In this document: one piece after another, positions 33,042 to 41,506 of the stretch | Layout: each line of letters begins with the position of its first letter | How positions within the stretch are numbered: position 1 is the stretch's first letter | DNA from: Bacteroidales bacterium UBA3143 | GTDB lineage: Bacteria; Bacteroidota; Bacteroidia; Bacteroidales; Dysgonomonadaceae | DNA: 64,000 nt | Direction of reading: 5' to 3' | Assembly (NCBI GenBank): GCA_002364735.1 | Contig: DEZB01000058.1 | Coordinates: forward strand, 4,052 to 68,051 | Notes under the pieces: model-generated | What the model saw: only the letters and a program-made list of their open reading frames with translations | Told to the model about the DNA's origin: nothing | Database searches by the model: none | Translations under genes and position numbers: made by a program

Positions 33042-33920
33042 TTATCTGCGTGTTGGATAAGGAATGTACTCTTTATCGTCTCCTTCTATTTTAGGAAATG
33101 ATTGTGTTTTCCATTTCTCTTTAGCTTCTTCAATGAGTTCCTTACTTGATGAAACAAAGTTCCAATCAATAAATCGTTTTTCGGGAAAAGGTTCACCCCC
33201 AAAAATATAAATGGTGCTTTTTCCATGAATTGTAAAATCACAAAGCTTACTATCTTTTGCCACTAATAATTGTTTAGGTTCGTAAATGTTCCCTTCACTT
33301 TCAATAGCACCTTCAAGGATATACAGACCTGATTCTCCATAAAGCTGATCACCAATATTAATAGATTGTATTGTTTTGCTTTTTATTTCAATCATATACA
33401 GATTGCTATAAACTGGAACAGGTGACTTTCTACCGAAAGCTTCTCCTGCCACAAGCTTAAACTCAAGATCTCCTTCAGTCCATTTAGGAATATCGTTCTC
33501 ATCGATATGAAAAAACTCTGGCTCTTTTTGCTCAAGTTCTTTTGGTAAAGCCACCCAGATTTGTAAACCGTGCATATTAATGTGTGATTGTCGTAAATAT
33601 TCAGGAGTTCGTTCGGAATGAACTATGCCTTTTCCTGCTGTCATCCAGTTTACTGCACCGGGTTTTATCTCAACTTTATTCCCAAGTGTATCACGATGCA
33701 TAATGCTGCCTTCAAACAAGAAAGTGAGCGTAGAAAGTCCAATATGTGGATGTGGCAACACATCAAAATTCTCCTGCTCACTTAATTTAACAGGCCCCAT
33801 ATGATCAATGTAAATGAAGGGTCCCACCATCCTTTTTTGTCGGAACGGCAATAAACGTCCCACCATAAATTTCCCTATGCTGGCGGCTCTTTCTTCTATT
33901 ATTAATTGGATATTTGACAT
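33042..33920 (-). CDS. Pirin family protein
   Basis: A 292-residue bicupin of the pirin family. The N-terminal cupin carries the metal-binding pattern HPHIGLSTLTFLFEGSIMHR (His-x-His, then Glu and His), followed by INMHGLQIWVALP. The second half (RFIDWNFVSSSKELIEEA) is the pirin C-terminal region. Some members show quercetin 2,3-dioxygenase activity and others act as redox-sensing partners; neither can be chosen here. It lies downstream of two NAD(P)H-dependent FMN reductase genes, but a terminator separates them. Confidence 0.9.
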   Translation of the reverse strand: MSNIQLIIEERAASIGKFMVGRLLPFRQKRMVGPFIYIDHMGPVKLSEQENFDVLPHPHIGLSTLTFLFEGSIMHRDTLGNKVEIKPGAVNWMTAGKGIVHSERTPEYLRQSHINMHGLQIWVALPKELEQKEPEFFHIDENDIPKWTEGDLEFKLVAGEAFGRKSPVPVYSNLYMIEIKSKTIQSINIGDQLYGESGLYILEGAIESEGNIYEPKQLLVAKDSKLCDFTIHGKSTIYIFGGEPFPEKRFIDWNFVSSSKELIEEAKEKWKTQSFPKIEGDDKEYIPYPTRR

Positions 33921-33978
33921 AATGGGTGAAGAATTGAATTATCTATAATAATAATATGGTTTGAATATACATTAAAAA

Positions 33979-34009
33979 AACGTCAAGCCAACTATCACGA
34001 CCTGACGTT
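33979..34009 (-). terminator. Rho-independent terminator after the FMN reductase genes
   Basis: On the minus strand AACGTCA and TGACGTT pair over 7 perfect bases around a 17-base loop, followed by seven T. It lies about 95 bases past the stop at 34104, upstream of the pirin gene. Confidence 0.7.
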
Positions 34010-34103
34010 GTAAAAGAAACTGTTTTTGTTAATCTGAATTCTACCATTAAAGATGATTGAACCATTTACTATTTTAAAACGAAATAGCTAACCATAGCAC
34101 TCG

Positions 34104-34661
34104 TTATTTCTGAACATTTTCATCAATCCATTTTTCATAAGCTACCATGAAGCTATGCAAAAAATCTTTGGTAGATTCGTTGATTAGTTTACCTTCATCG
34201 TCAAATAGTGCTCCAGCTCCTCCAATGTAAGCCTCTGGCTGAGCCATGGTGTGCATATTTACAAAAACTAAAGATTGACGTAAATGATGATTGGCTCCAA
34301 AACCGCTAATATTACCAATGGAAACACTTACAATACCAGCTGGTTTACCGTCCCAAGAGTTTTGTCCATAAGGACGTGATCCAACATCAAGGGCATTTTT
34401 TAATACCGCAGGTACCGAACGATTATATTCAGGTGTCAAAAAGAGAATTCCATCAGCTGCAACTATTTGTTCTCTGAATTTTACCCACTCATTTGGAGGA
34501 GTTGCTTCTAAATCCTCATTAAACATTTGAAGATTAGAAATATCTATTATTTCAAGAGATAACGATTCAGGTGCCATTTCTATTAAAGCCTTAGCTGTTT
34601 TTAAGTTATAAGATTCTTTTCTTAGGCTACCTACGATTACTGCTATTTTATGCTTTTTCAT
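34104..34661 (-). CDS. NAD(P)H-dependent FMN reductase, paralogue A
   Basis: A 185-residue flavodoxin-like enzyme. The FMN phosphate loop is VGSLRKESYNLKTAK (residues 10-24), and the second flavin motif is LTPEYNRSVPAVLKNALDVG. This family reduces FMN, quinones, azo dyes or chromate with NAD(P)H and often protects against oxidative stress. It is 65 bases downstream of a close paralogue (34727-35278) with about two thirds identity, a tandem duplication. It is the last gene before a terminator. Confidence 0.9.
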   Translation of the reverse strand: MKKHKIAVIVGSLRKESYNLKTAKALIEMAPESLSLEIIDISNLQMFNEDLEATPPNEWVKFREQIVAADGILFLTPEYNRSVPAVLKNALDVGSRPYGQNSWDGKPAGIVSVSIGNISGFGANHHLRQSLVFVNMHTMAQPEAYIGGAGALFDDEGKLINESTKDFLHSFMVAYEKWIDENVQK

Positions 34662-34726
34662 ATTTTTTTTATTTATAAATTATTAATTCGATATATTGAT
34701 TTTTTTGTAAGTTAAATTAGTTATAC

Positions 34727-35278
34727 CTATACATTTGCATCAACCCACTTCTCATAAGCTGCTAAGAAACTAATCAAGAACTCTTTAGTTGATTCATTAA
34801 TTAACTTTCCATCTCCATCAAAAAGTGCAGCTGCGCCACCAATATACACTTCTGGTTGAACCATCACTGGTACATTCACACCAACTAAAATCTGGCGTAG
34901 GTGATGATTAGCACCAAAACCGCTTATGTTACCAACAGAAGCACTAATGATAGCTCCTGGTTTAGCGTCCCACACATTTTTACCATAAGGACGAGAACCT
35001 GCATCAATTGCATTTTTTAATGCAGCAGGTATCGATCGGTTGTGTTCGGGTGTTAGAAATATGAGCCCATCTGCGGCTTTTACTCGTTCACGAAAAGCTT
35101 CCCACTCTTTAATTGGAGTATTTTCTAAATCTTCATCAAAGAGAGGAAGTCCAGCTATACTCACAATCTCAAGAGATAATGATTCAGGAGCTAAAGATTG
35201 TAACGTTTTTGCTATTTGGAGATTAAATGATTTTTTACGTAGACTTCCTACGATAACTGCTATTTTATACTTTGTCAT
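34727..35278 (-). CDS. NAD(P)H-dependent FMN reductase, paralogue B
   Basis: A 183-residue flavodoxin-like reductase matching paralogue A along its whole length: VGSLRKKSFNLQIAK, LTPEHNRSIPAALKNAID, ISGFGANHHLRQ. A noticeable substitution is His for Tyr in the flavin loop (TPEHNRS against TPEYNRS), which may change flavin contacts. The stop is TAG. Downstream lies paralogue A on the same strand; upstream lies the YceI gene across a 52-base gap. The substrate is not known. Confidence 0.9.
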   Translation of the reverse strand: MTKYKIAVIVGSLRKKSFNLQIAKTLQSLAPESLSLEIVSIAGLPLFDEDLENTPIKEWEAFRERVKAADGLIFLTPEHNRSIPAALKNAIDAGSRPYGKNVWDAKPGAIISASVGNISGFGANHHLRQILVGVNVPVMVQPEVYIGGAAALFDGDGKLINESTKEFLISFLAAYEKWVDANV

Positions 35279-35330
35279 TTTTAATTAGTTTTATAATCAC
35301 TGCCTTTCAAGAAGTTATATAAGTATATAT

Positions 35331-35900
35331 TTATTGTTTTACAAATTGTGCATGAACAATGATGTTTACATCTTTCGCCACACCAGAAGCTGTTGGATCG
35401 AAATTGATGTTGTAATCAAACCTATTGATGGTAGTCGTGGCTTTTACTCCTATTTTTTCTCCTTGGTCGCTTTTAACAGTTCCACCAAAATGCACATCAA
35501 ATATCACATCTTTCGTCACATCTTTTATTGTCAACTTTCCATACAATAAATAATAGTCTGGTTTACCTGTGGCTAATACCTTAGTGCTTTTAAAAGTCAT
35601 ATAAGGGTATTTTTCCACGTCAAAAAAATCGGCACTTCTTAAATGATTATCCCTCATTTCAACATTTGTATTTACACTTTTCACTTCAACAGTAAAATTA
35701 ATACTTGCAGTTTCAAAAGCTTCACCATTTATTGTTAGGTCTCCGGTATAATCTAAAAACTTACCATTCACAATACTGATGCCAGAATGTGCAATATTGA
35801 AATTTAAAGAAGAATGTGCAGGATCTATTTTCCATTGATCTTGTGCGAATAAGCCTGTAGAGATAATAGTCGCTACTAATAAAAAAAGTATTTTTTTCAT
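35331..35900 (-). CDS. YceI family periplasmic lipid-binding protein
   Basis: A 189-residue exported protein from the ATG at 35900 (MKKILFLLVATIISTGLFAQ, signal peptide cleaved after FAQ); an ATG two codons earlier is also possible. The YceI lipocalin-like fold is indicated by WKIDPAHSSLNFNIAHSGIS, then HLRSADFFDVEKYPYMTF and the end DVNIIVHAQFVKQ. YceI-type proteins bind polyisoprenoids or amphiphiles in a beta-barrel. The gene precedes the two FMN reductases on the same strand, a common Bacteroidota neighbourhood for oxidative stress functions. Confidence 0.9.
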   Translation of the reverse strand: MKKILFLLVATIISTGLFAQDQWKIDPAHSSLNFNIAHSGISIVNGKFLDYTGDLTINGEAFETASINFTVEVKSVNTNVEMRDNHLRSADFFDVEKYPYMTFKSTKVLATGKPDYYLLYGKLTIKDVTKDVIFDVHFGGTVKSDQGEKIGVKATTTINRFDYNINFDPTASGVAKDVNIIVHAQFVKQ

Positions 35901-36104
35901 AATCATTTAAATTTAATTTCGCATTAATAATAAGAACAGTTTAGCAATAATAATAACTCAAAGTACTTATATACCTGCACAAACTCTCTTTAAATAACAA
36001 AAATTGTCATAGGTTGTTCATCCATCCTTATTATGAACACTACAGACACTTCAAGAAGAGTAATTAATTTGCTTTACAATAATGCATACAAATAAAAGAA
36101 TTTA

Positions 36105-36827
36105 TTACAACCTTCTTATCTTGACATCTTTGAAATATACTTTATCATTGTGATCAGTAATCAGAATATGACCACTTTTAAGCTCTCCATAGTTTTCAAC
36201 ATCTTTGAATTTTGTTTCTGATTTCTTTTCTAAAAAATCTTCACTCCCTCGTTGATATTCTACAACTTTGATTCCATTCAACCAATGTTCAACTAAGCCA
36301 TTCTTAGACACTATACGTCCAGTATTCCATTCTCCATGAGGATTTAGTTTCTTATTCACTGGAGCATATAGAAGATATACAGAAGCTGATGAACTTACCC
36401 CATTTGGATCATCTTTTACTTCTACGTTATTATAATCGTCAATAATCTGGTATTCAGGACCGTTAATCATAATTTTGCCTGTCTCCTGATTTACAAGTGT
36501 GTCAACAAAATATTTAATACCACTATTGGCTCTCTCTGTAAGCATAAATTGAAATGCCAGTTCAAAATCACTGTATTTTTCTTTGGTAATAATATCACCT
36601 CCACCCTTTTCAGCAAGAAACAATAATCCATCTTCTATTACCCATCCTTTTTCAGGAAAATTAGATTCAGTTTTTCCTTTCCATTTATCTACATTTCGCC
36701 CGTCAAATAAAACTTCCCATTCGTTCTTGTCAATATTTGCTGTATTGTCTTCACTTTTCTTTTCAGAACTATTTACACAAGCGAAAGAGACAAAAAATAC
36801 TACCAGTAGACTTAAATAATTATTCAT
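36105..36827 (-). CDS. DUF1080 (3-keto-disaccharide hydrolase-like) lipoprotein
   Basis: A 240-residue lipoprotein from the ATG at 36827 with lipobox SFAC (Cys17). The DUF1080 domain is a concanavalin-like jelly roll: WEVLFDGRNVDKWKGK, then GWVIEDGLLFL, DFELAFQFMLTERANSGIKY and GHILITDHNDKVYFKDVKIR. The family is named for 3-keto-glycoside hydrolysis. It starts 5 bases after the stop of an exported Gfo/Idh/MocA oxidoreductase; this pairing recurs in Bacteroidota, where an oxidoreductase forms 3-keto sugars and a DUF1080 enzyme cleaves them. The pathway is inferred from that precedent. Confidence 0.87.
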   Translation of the reverse strand: MNNYLSLLVVFFVSFACVNSSEKKSEDNTANIDKNEWEVLFDGRNVDKWKGKTESNFPEKGWVIEDGLLFLAEKGGGDIITKEKYSDFELAFQFMLTERANSGIKYFVDTLVNQETGKIMINGPEYQIIDDYNNVEVKDDPNGVSSSASVYLLYAPVNKKLNPHGEWNTGRIVSKNGLVEHWLNGIKVVEYQRGSEDFLEKKSETKFKDVENYGELKSGHILITDHNDKVYFKDVKIRRL

Positions 36828-36832
36828 AGTTT

Positions 36833-38263
36833 TCAAACATTTTTAGGTAAAACATAAGGCGCTCTATATTCTTTGCTTAGCATCCCATTGGCCTCTTCAT
36901 CATTCAGGATAGTTAATGTATTTGGGTCAATATCGAGTGTTCGTCCTAAACGGTACGAAATATTAGCCAATTGAATAAGTGCACATGAATAGAAGCCTTC
37001 CTCAATAGTACCTGTAAGTAAGTTTGGATCATTTGCTCTGATGGCATCAATAAAGTTCTCATAATGGTTGCCAACGCCTTTCCCAGATTCGCCCAATTTC
37101 CTCTCTTCTCCCATAAATGTTTGCCAACCGTCAACATCTTTAAGCATATATCCTTTTGAACCGTAAAAGATATTGCCCACTACGTTCCGTGAGTTTGTCA
37201 TATATGTATTACTCAACGACTCACCAGAGCCCAAGTGGTTTCCTTCCGGGTTGCTCATCCAGTGTCTTACTTCAAACTGAAGCGTCTTTTTCTTATCACC
37301 TCCTCCTTCTGGATTAGGAAATTCAAATAAGGCCATCAGCACATTAGGTGTCTCCTGAGCATCATCAAACATAACATGGCTACCCATAGCTGTCACTTTT
37401 GTTGGAAGTTTAACTCCAAGTCCCCAGCGAGCTATATCCATCTCATGCACTCCTTGATTGCCCATATCGCCATCACCATAATCCCAATGCCAATGCCAGT
37501 TATAATGAAATCTATTTCGGTTGAATGGTCTTTCAGGTGCTGGACCAAGCCACATATCGTAATTCACTTTTTGCATATAGCTTTTTGTAAAAGGAGTAAT
37601 CCAAGAACTACTATTTACAGTGCTGGCATATCTTTCTCCTTCAAGCATATAACCGTCTGGATATTTACCAATTGAATCACGCCATTTATAACAAAGACCT
37701 TTGGCCATATAAACTTCACCCAGTTTATTGTTTCGCAAAAACTCAACTGCCGATTGTGCACCAGGATTACTCCTCTGTTCCGCACCATCTTGCACCACCA
37801 AGTTGTATTTCCGTGCAGCCTCAACTAATTTTCGACCTTCTTCAATTGTGTGACATATTGGTTTTTCGATGCTTGCATGCTTACCAGCCTGAATAGCCCA
37901 AATGCCTGCGAGTGCGTGCCAATGATTGGGCGTTACAATAGAAACAGCGTCAATCGATTTGTCTTCATAAAGTTTACGCATATCAGTATATAATTTTGGT
38001 TTGCGTAAACCTTTATCAGTATAATGCGTTTTCACCCGTTCGGCAAACAAGTTTTCATCAACATCACAAAGAGCGCTGACTTCTACATTTTTCAACTTTT
38101 GATATTCTTGCAAGTGCACACGCCCCATGCCTCTGATGCCAACTACTGCTACATTGACACGGTCATTGGCTCCTTTCCAATTTGAGTTGGAAAGTATTAG
38201 AGGCATTGACCCTAATGCAAATGCGCTGGAGGCAGTTTTTTTAATAAATTCTCTTCGTTTCAT
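36833..38263 (-). CDS. Gfo/Idh/MocA family oxidoreductase with Tat signal
   Basis: A 476-residue NAD(P)-dependent dehydrogenase. The N-terminus MKRREFIKKTASSAFALGSM carries a twin-arginine (RREFIKK) export signal. The Rossmann motif VVGIRGMGRVHLQEY follows at about residue 40, then the catalytic region VTPNHWHALAGIWAIQAGKH and EKPICHT. Exported members act in the periplasm with a tightly bound cofactor, often on sugars. The operon partner is the DUF1080 lipoprotein directly downstream. The stop is TGA. The substrate cannot be named. Confidence 0.9.
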   Translation of the reverse strand: MKRREFIKKTASSAFALGSMPLILSNSNWKGANDRVNVAVVGIRGMGRVHLQEYQKLKNVEVSALCDVDENLFAERVKTHYTDKGLRKPKLYTDMRKLYEDKSIDAVSIVTPNHWHALAGIWAIQAGKHASIEKPICHTIEEGRKLVEAARKYNLVVQDGAEQRSNPGAQSAVEFLRNNKLGEVYMAKGLCYKWRDSIGKYPDGYMLEGERYASTVNSSSWITPFTKSYMQKVNYDMWLGPAPERPFNRNRFHYNWHWHWDYGDGDMGNQGVHEMDIARWGLGVKLPTKVTAMGSHVMFDDAQETPNVLMALFEFPNPEGGGDKKKTLQFEVRHWMSNPEGNHLGSGESLSNTYMTNSRNVVGNIFYGSKGYMLKDVDGWQTFMGEERKLGESGKGVGNHYENFIDAIRANDPNLLTGTIEEGFYSCALIQLANISYRLGRTLDIDPNTLTILNDEEANGMLSKEYRAPYVLPKNV

Positions 38264-38663
38264 AGTTAATTATAAAGTTTGATTAATTCGTTTTTCTGAT
38301 AAACTTGTCGTGTTGTACCGATAAGTTAGCGACAATTGCTACGGGACAAGAGATTTTATTTTGAAGTGCTATAGTTAATAAAAGTATTGTATAAAAAGAT
38401 TCAAAAAAATGAGTTCACTGACGAACACAAAATATACAAATGTTAAAATTTTAGCAGACACTCCAAAATAATTGCAACGCAATAAAGATAGTTGAAAAAA
38501 TAACTTTTACGAACGTTTTAGCAAAAAATTAACAAAAGAATGAATGAATGGACTATGAATTGACTAAACTCTATCTTATTTCCTACCTCTAAGATGATCC
38601 GTCCTAAGAATAACTACTTTATCTCCAGAATTACGTATTAAGAAATTAATTTGGGGATTCTCC
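38264..38663. other. Intergenic region upstream of the Gfo/Idh gene
   Basis: About 400 bases without a coding frame. It should contain the promoter of the minus-strand oxidoreductase operon. It runs into the 42-bp tandem repeat on the right; from the end of that repeat to 39122 another 270 bases hold no gene and should contain the promoter of the leucine/mevalonate run. Confidence 0.4.
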
Positions 38664-38852
38664 GCGGAAAGTCACTCCGCACACTGCAGTGTTGGTATCG
38701 CCTCTGCGGAAAGTTACTCTGCTAAGTGCAGTGTTAGTTTCAGCAGCGCAGAAAGTTAGTTACACATTGCATTGTTAGTTTCCGCGCTGCGGAAAGTTGG
38801 TCTGCTCCGTGCAGTGTTAGTTTCAGCGTTGCGGAAAGTTAGTCCCCAACTT
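38664..38852. repeat. Intergenic 42-bp tandem repeat, about 4.5 copies
   Basis: Units begin at 38664, 38706, 38748, 38789 and 38831 (spacing 42, 42, 41, 42). The shared core is GCGGAAAGTTAGTCTGC, then 3-4 variable bases and TGCAGTGTTAGTTTC. Most units contain a small internal palindrome such as CTGC-N5-GCAG. Copies differ at several positions each, so it is an aged array. One 41-base unit and in-frame stops exclude a coding repeat. It is more G+C-rich than its surroundings. Confidence 0.9.
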
Positions 38853-39122
38853 AATTCTTACTTTCTTAGCCTCCGTTACTAACAATGCAAGTTGAAAGTC
38901 GATGTCCGCATCTTTTTTACTAATATGCCACCTTGAAATCAATTCACCCATCTTTTATAGTACACTCCATAATTTGATAAATAATATAAGCAAAGTCTTC
39001 GTTCAAATGCTTAATTTGCAATTCTTACATCCGTAAATTACTAAGTATTTTAAGAGTTTTGCAACAATGCAAAGAACAAATAAGAGGTTCAATAGTTATT
39101 TAGGCATATTCGTGAAACAATT

Positions 39123-40703
39123 ATGGATAATCAAAACAAACAAAACAACGAAACATTCAATAAAGAATTGTCGGAAGAGCTATTGCAACTAATAAGAAAA
39201 GCAACATTGGGAGGACCAGAGAAACAGAGGGAACGACATATAAGTCGTGGCAAACTGTTAGTTAGAGAACGCATCTATCGACTCATAGACCCAAATACAC
39301 CCTTTCTTGAGTTGTCTCCTCTTGCTGCCAATGGACAGTATAACGACGAGTTCCCTGCAGCAGGTATTGTTACAGGTATTGGAATAATACATGGAAGAGA
39401 AGTGATGATTGTTGCCAATGATGCGACCGTAAAAGGTGGTACTTATGTGCATGAAACAATCAAGAAACACTTGAGGGCACAAGAGATTGCAGAAAAAAAT
39501 CATCTGCCCTCCATTTATATGGTTGACTCGGGCGGTATTTTTCTACCTCAGCAAGCTAATGTATTTTCAGATAAAGATGATTTTGGACGTATATTTTTCA
39601 ATCAAGCACGCATGTCTGCAGCAGGGATTCCACAAATAGCCATTGTGATGGGTTCATGCACAGCTGGTGGAGCCTATGTTCCAGCAATGAGTGACGAAAC
39701 AATAATTGTACGCAATCAGGGCACTATATTTTTGGCTGGACCACCTTTGGTAAAAGCAGCCACAGGAGAAGTAGTTTCAGAAGAAGAGTTGGGCGGTGCA
39801 GATGTACACACTTCCATCTCGGGCGTTGCCGATCATTTAGCTGAAAATGATGATCATGCACTGGAGATTTGTCGCGATATTTTTAGGCATTTGCCTCGTC
39901 AGCCTAAACATCCACTTCATCGTGAAGTAGCATTACCCCCACAATTCCCAACACAAGAGTTGTATCAACTCATACCAGAAGCCAATAAACCATGGCCAGA
40001 TGTGAGCATGATTATAGATCGAATTGTAGATAAAGATTCGTTCCGTTCGTTCAAAGAAAATTACGGTACTTCACTGGTTACAGGATTTGCAAGACTGCAT
40101 GGATACGAAGTGGGAGTTATAGCCAACAATGGCATACTCTTTTCAGAATCTGCACTGAAAGGAACTCACTTTATCGAACTGTGTAATTCAAGAGGAGTAC
40201 CGATGGTATTTTTACAAAACATCACTGGTTTTATGGTCGGCAAAGAATATGAGCAAAAAGGAATAGCCAAAGATGGTGCTAAAATGGTACATGCATTGGC
40301 CAACTCTACTGTTCCCTTCTTCACTATAATAATGGGAGGCTCTTATGGTGCGGGCAATTATGCTATGGCAGGAAGGGCATACGATCCTCGATTTCTTTTT
40401 ATGTGGCCCAATGCCCGAATTTCAGTGATGGGTGCCAAGCAAGCAGCACAAGTTTTATGCACGTTAAAGAGAGATCAGGCAGCAATCAAAGGAATTTCTA
40501 TTTCAGAAGATGAGTTGCAAAAGATAGAAAAGAGTATATTTGCCCAATATGAACAAGAAGGTTCCCCCTATTACAGCACTTCGAGGTTGTGGGACGATGG
40601 CATAATCGACCCTAATCAAACACGCAATGTGTTGGGAATGGTTTTAGAAACTTCGCTGAATGCTCCATTTGAAAAAGCGAAATATGGAATATTTAGAATG
40701 TAA
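39123..40703 (+). CDS. liuB: Methylcrotonoyl-CoA carboxylase, carboxyltransferase (beta) subunit
   Basis: A 526-residue biotin-dependent carboxyltransferase. The sequence matches the methylcrotonoyl-CoA type more closely than the propionyl- or acetyl-CoA types: HETIKKHLRAQEIAEKNHLP, then PSIYMVDSGGIFLPQQ, DDFGRIFFNQARMSAAGIPQ and VMGSCTAGGAYVPAMSDE. With the alpha subunit two genes downstream it converts 3-methylcrotonyl-CoA to 3-methylglutaconyl-CoA in leucine breakdown. It is the first gene of a long plus-strand run. The C-terminal domain has the second oxyanion-hole region (GGSYGAGNYAMAGRAYDPRF). Assignment to MCC rests on sequence and on the alpha subunit and hydratase next to it. Confidence 0.92.
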   Translation: MDNQNKQNNETFNKELSEELLQLIRKATLGGPEKQRERHISRGKLLVRERIYRLIDPNTPFLELSPLAANGQYNDEFPAAGIVTGIGIIHGREVMIVANDATVKGGTYVHETIKKHLRAQEIAEKNHLPSIYMVDSGGIFLPQQANVFSDKDDFGRIFFNQARMSAAGIPQIAIVMGSCTAGGAYVPAMSDETIIVRNQGTIFLAGPPLVKAATGEVVSEEELGGADVHTSISGVADHLAENDDHALEICRDIFRHLPRQPKHPLHREVALPPQFPTQELYQLIPEANKPWPDVSMIIDRIVDKDSFRSFKENYGTSLVTGFARLHGYEVGVIANNGILFSESALKGTHFIELCNSRGVPMVFLQNITGFMVGKEYEQKGIAKDGAKMVHALANSTVPFFTIIMGGSYGAGNYAMAGRAYDPRFLFMWPNARISVMGAKQAAQVLCTLKRDQAAIKGISISEDELQKIEKSIFAQYEQEGSPYYSTSRLWDDGIIDPNQTRNVLGMVLETSLNAPFEKAKYGIFRM

Positions 40704-40723
40704 AATTGCTCATTAAACAGAAT

Positions 40724-41506
40724 ATGATATCAATAAAAGAATATCCTAACTATGTTTGCTCTATAGAGATTGACAAACCCGATAAAAAAAATGCACTAAC
40801 AAGAAGCACCATTGAGAAGTTGATAAACTTTTTCAAAACTTCAGCCAATTCGGCACATTTTAATGTATTGGTATTATCAGGCAGCAATGGTTTCTTTTCT
40901 GCAGGCGCTGACTTGGCATGGATGAAAGAAGGAATGAAACAATCGGATGAAACAAACCTCGCAGATGCTCAACTATTTAATGAGCTTTATCATGCAATGT
41001 CTTGTTATCCAAAACCAATTATTGCAAAAGTAGAGGGTGGTGCTTATGGTGGTGCTATTGGATTGATTGCTTGTGCCGATGTGGTTATTACTTCACCTGA
41101 TGCTCAATTCAAATTCAGTGAAACTGCATTGGGGTTAATTCCTGCAACTGTTGCTCCGTACATTGTAAAGAAGATTGGAAGCGGTATTGCACGGTATCTT
41201 TTGATATCTGGTCAGCAATTTGATGGGGAAGATGCACTTTCTTACGGTTTGGCACATATATTAGTTCCAGCTGAAGAATTGGACACAATTACAAACAAAA
41301 CAGCTAAACAAATGACAAAATTAGGACCAGAGGCTGTTTCTAAAACAAAAGAATTATTGAACTATATAGATCAAAACACCTTCAAAATCTCTCAAGAAAC
41401 AAAAGATTATTGTGCCTCTCTAATTGCAACAGCTCGAAAATCAAAAGAAAGTCAAGAGAGAGTTGGCTCATTCTTCAATAAAAACAAATCCTTCAATAAT
41501 GAGTAA
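40724..41506 (+). CDS. liuC: Enoyl-CoA hydratase/isomerase, probable methylglutaconyl-CoA hydratase
   Basis: A 260-residue crotonase-fold enzyme from the ATG at 40724. Visible motifs are the CoA-binding SGSNGFFSAGADLAWM and the oxyanion loop KVEGGAYGGAIGLIACADVV, with the acidic EtAL segment KFSETALGLIPATVAP. The AWM motif after GADL is the hallmark of the methylglutaconyl-CoA hydratase branch. It would convert 3-methylglutaconyl-CoA to HMG-CoA. It lies between the two carboxylase subunit genes, starting 20 bases after the first; its stop overlaps the start of the alpha subunit by 8 bases. Substrate assignment is from motif and context. Confidence 0.87.
   Translation: MISIKEYPNYVCSIEIDKPDKKNALTRSTIEKLINFFKTSANSAHFNVLVLSGSNGFFSAGADLAWMKEGMKQSDETNLADAQLFNELYHAMSCYPKPIIAKVEGGAYGGAIGLIACADVVITSPDAQFKFSETALGLIPATVAPYIVKKIGSGIARYLLISGQQFDGEDALSYGLAHILVPAEELDTITNKTAKQMTKLGPEAVSKTKELLNYIDQNTFKISQETKDYCASLIATARKSKESQERVGSFFNKNKSFNNE

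Noticed and set aside
38664..38800. Coding repeat (protein with 14-residue repeats)
   Set aside because: One unit has 41 bases, stops occur in each frame and no start codon precedes it.
38664..38852. CRISPR array
   Set aside because: The 42-bp units follow each other without spacers and differ from each other; no cas genes are present.
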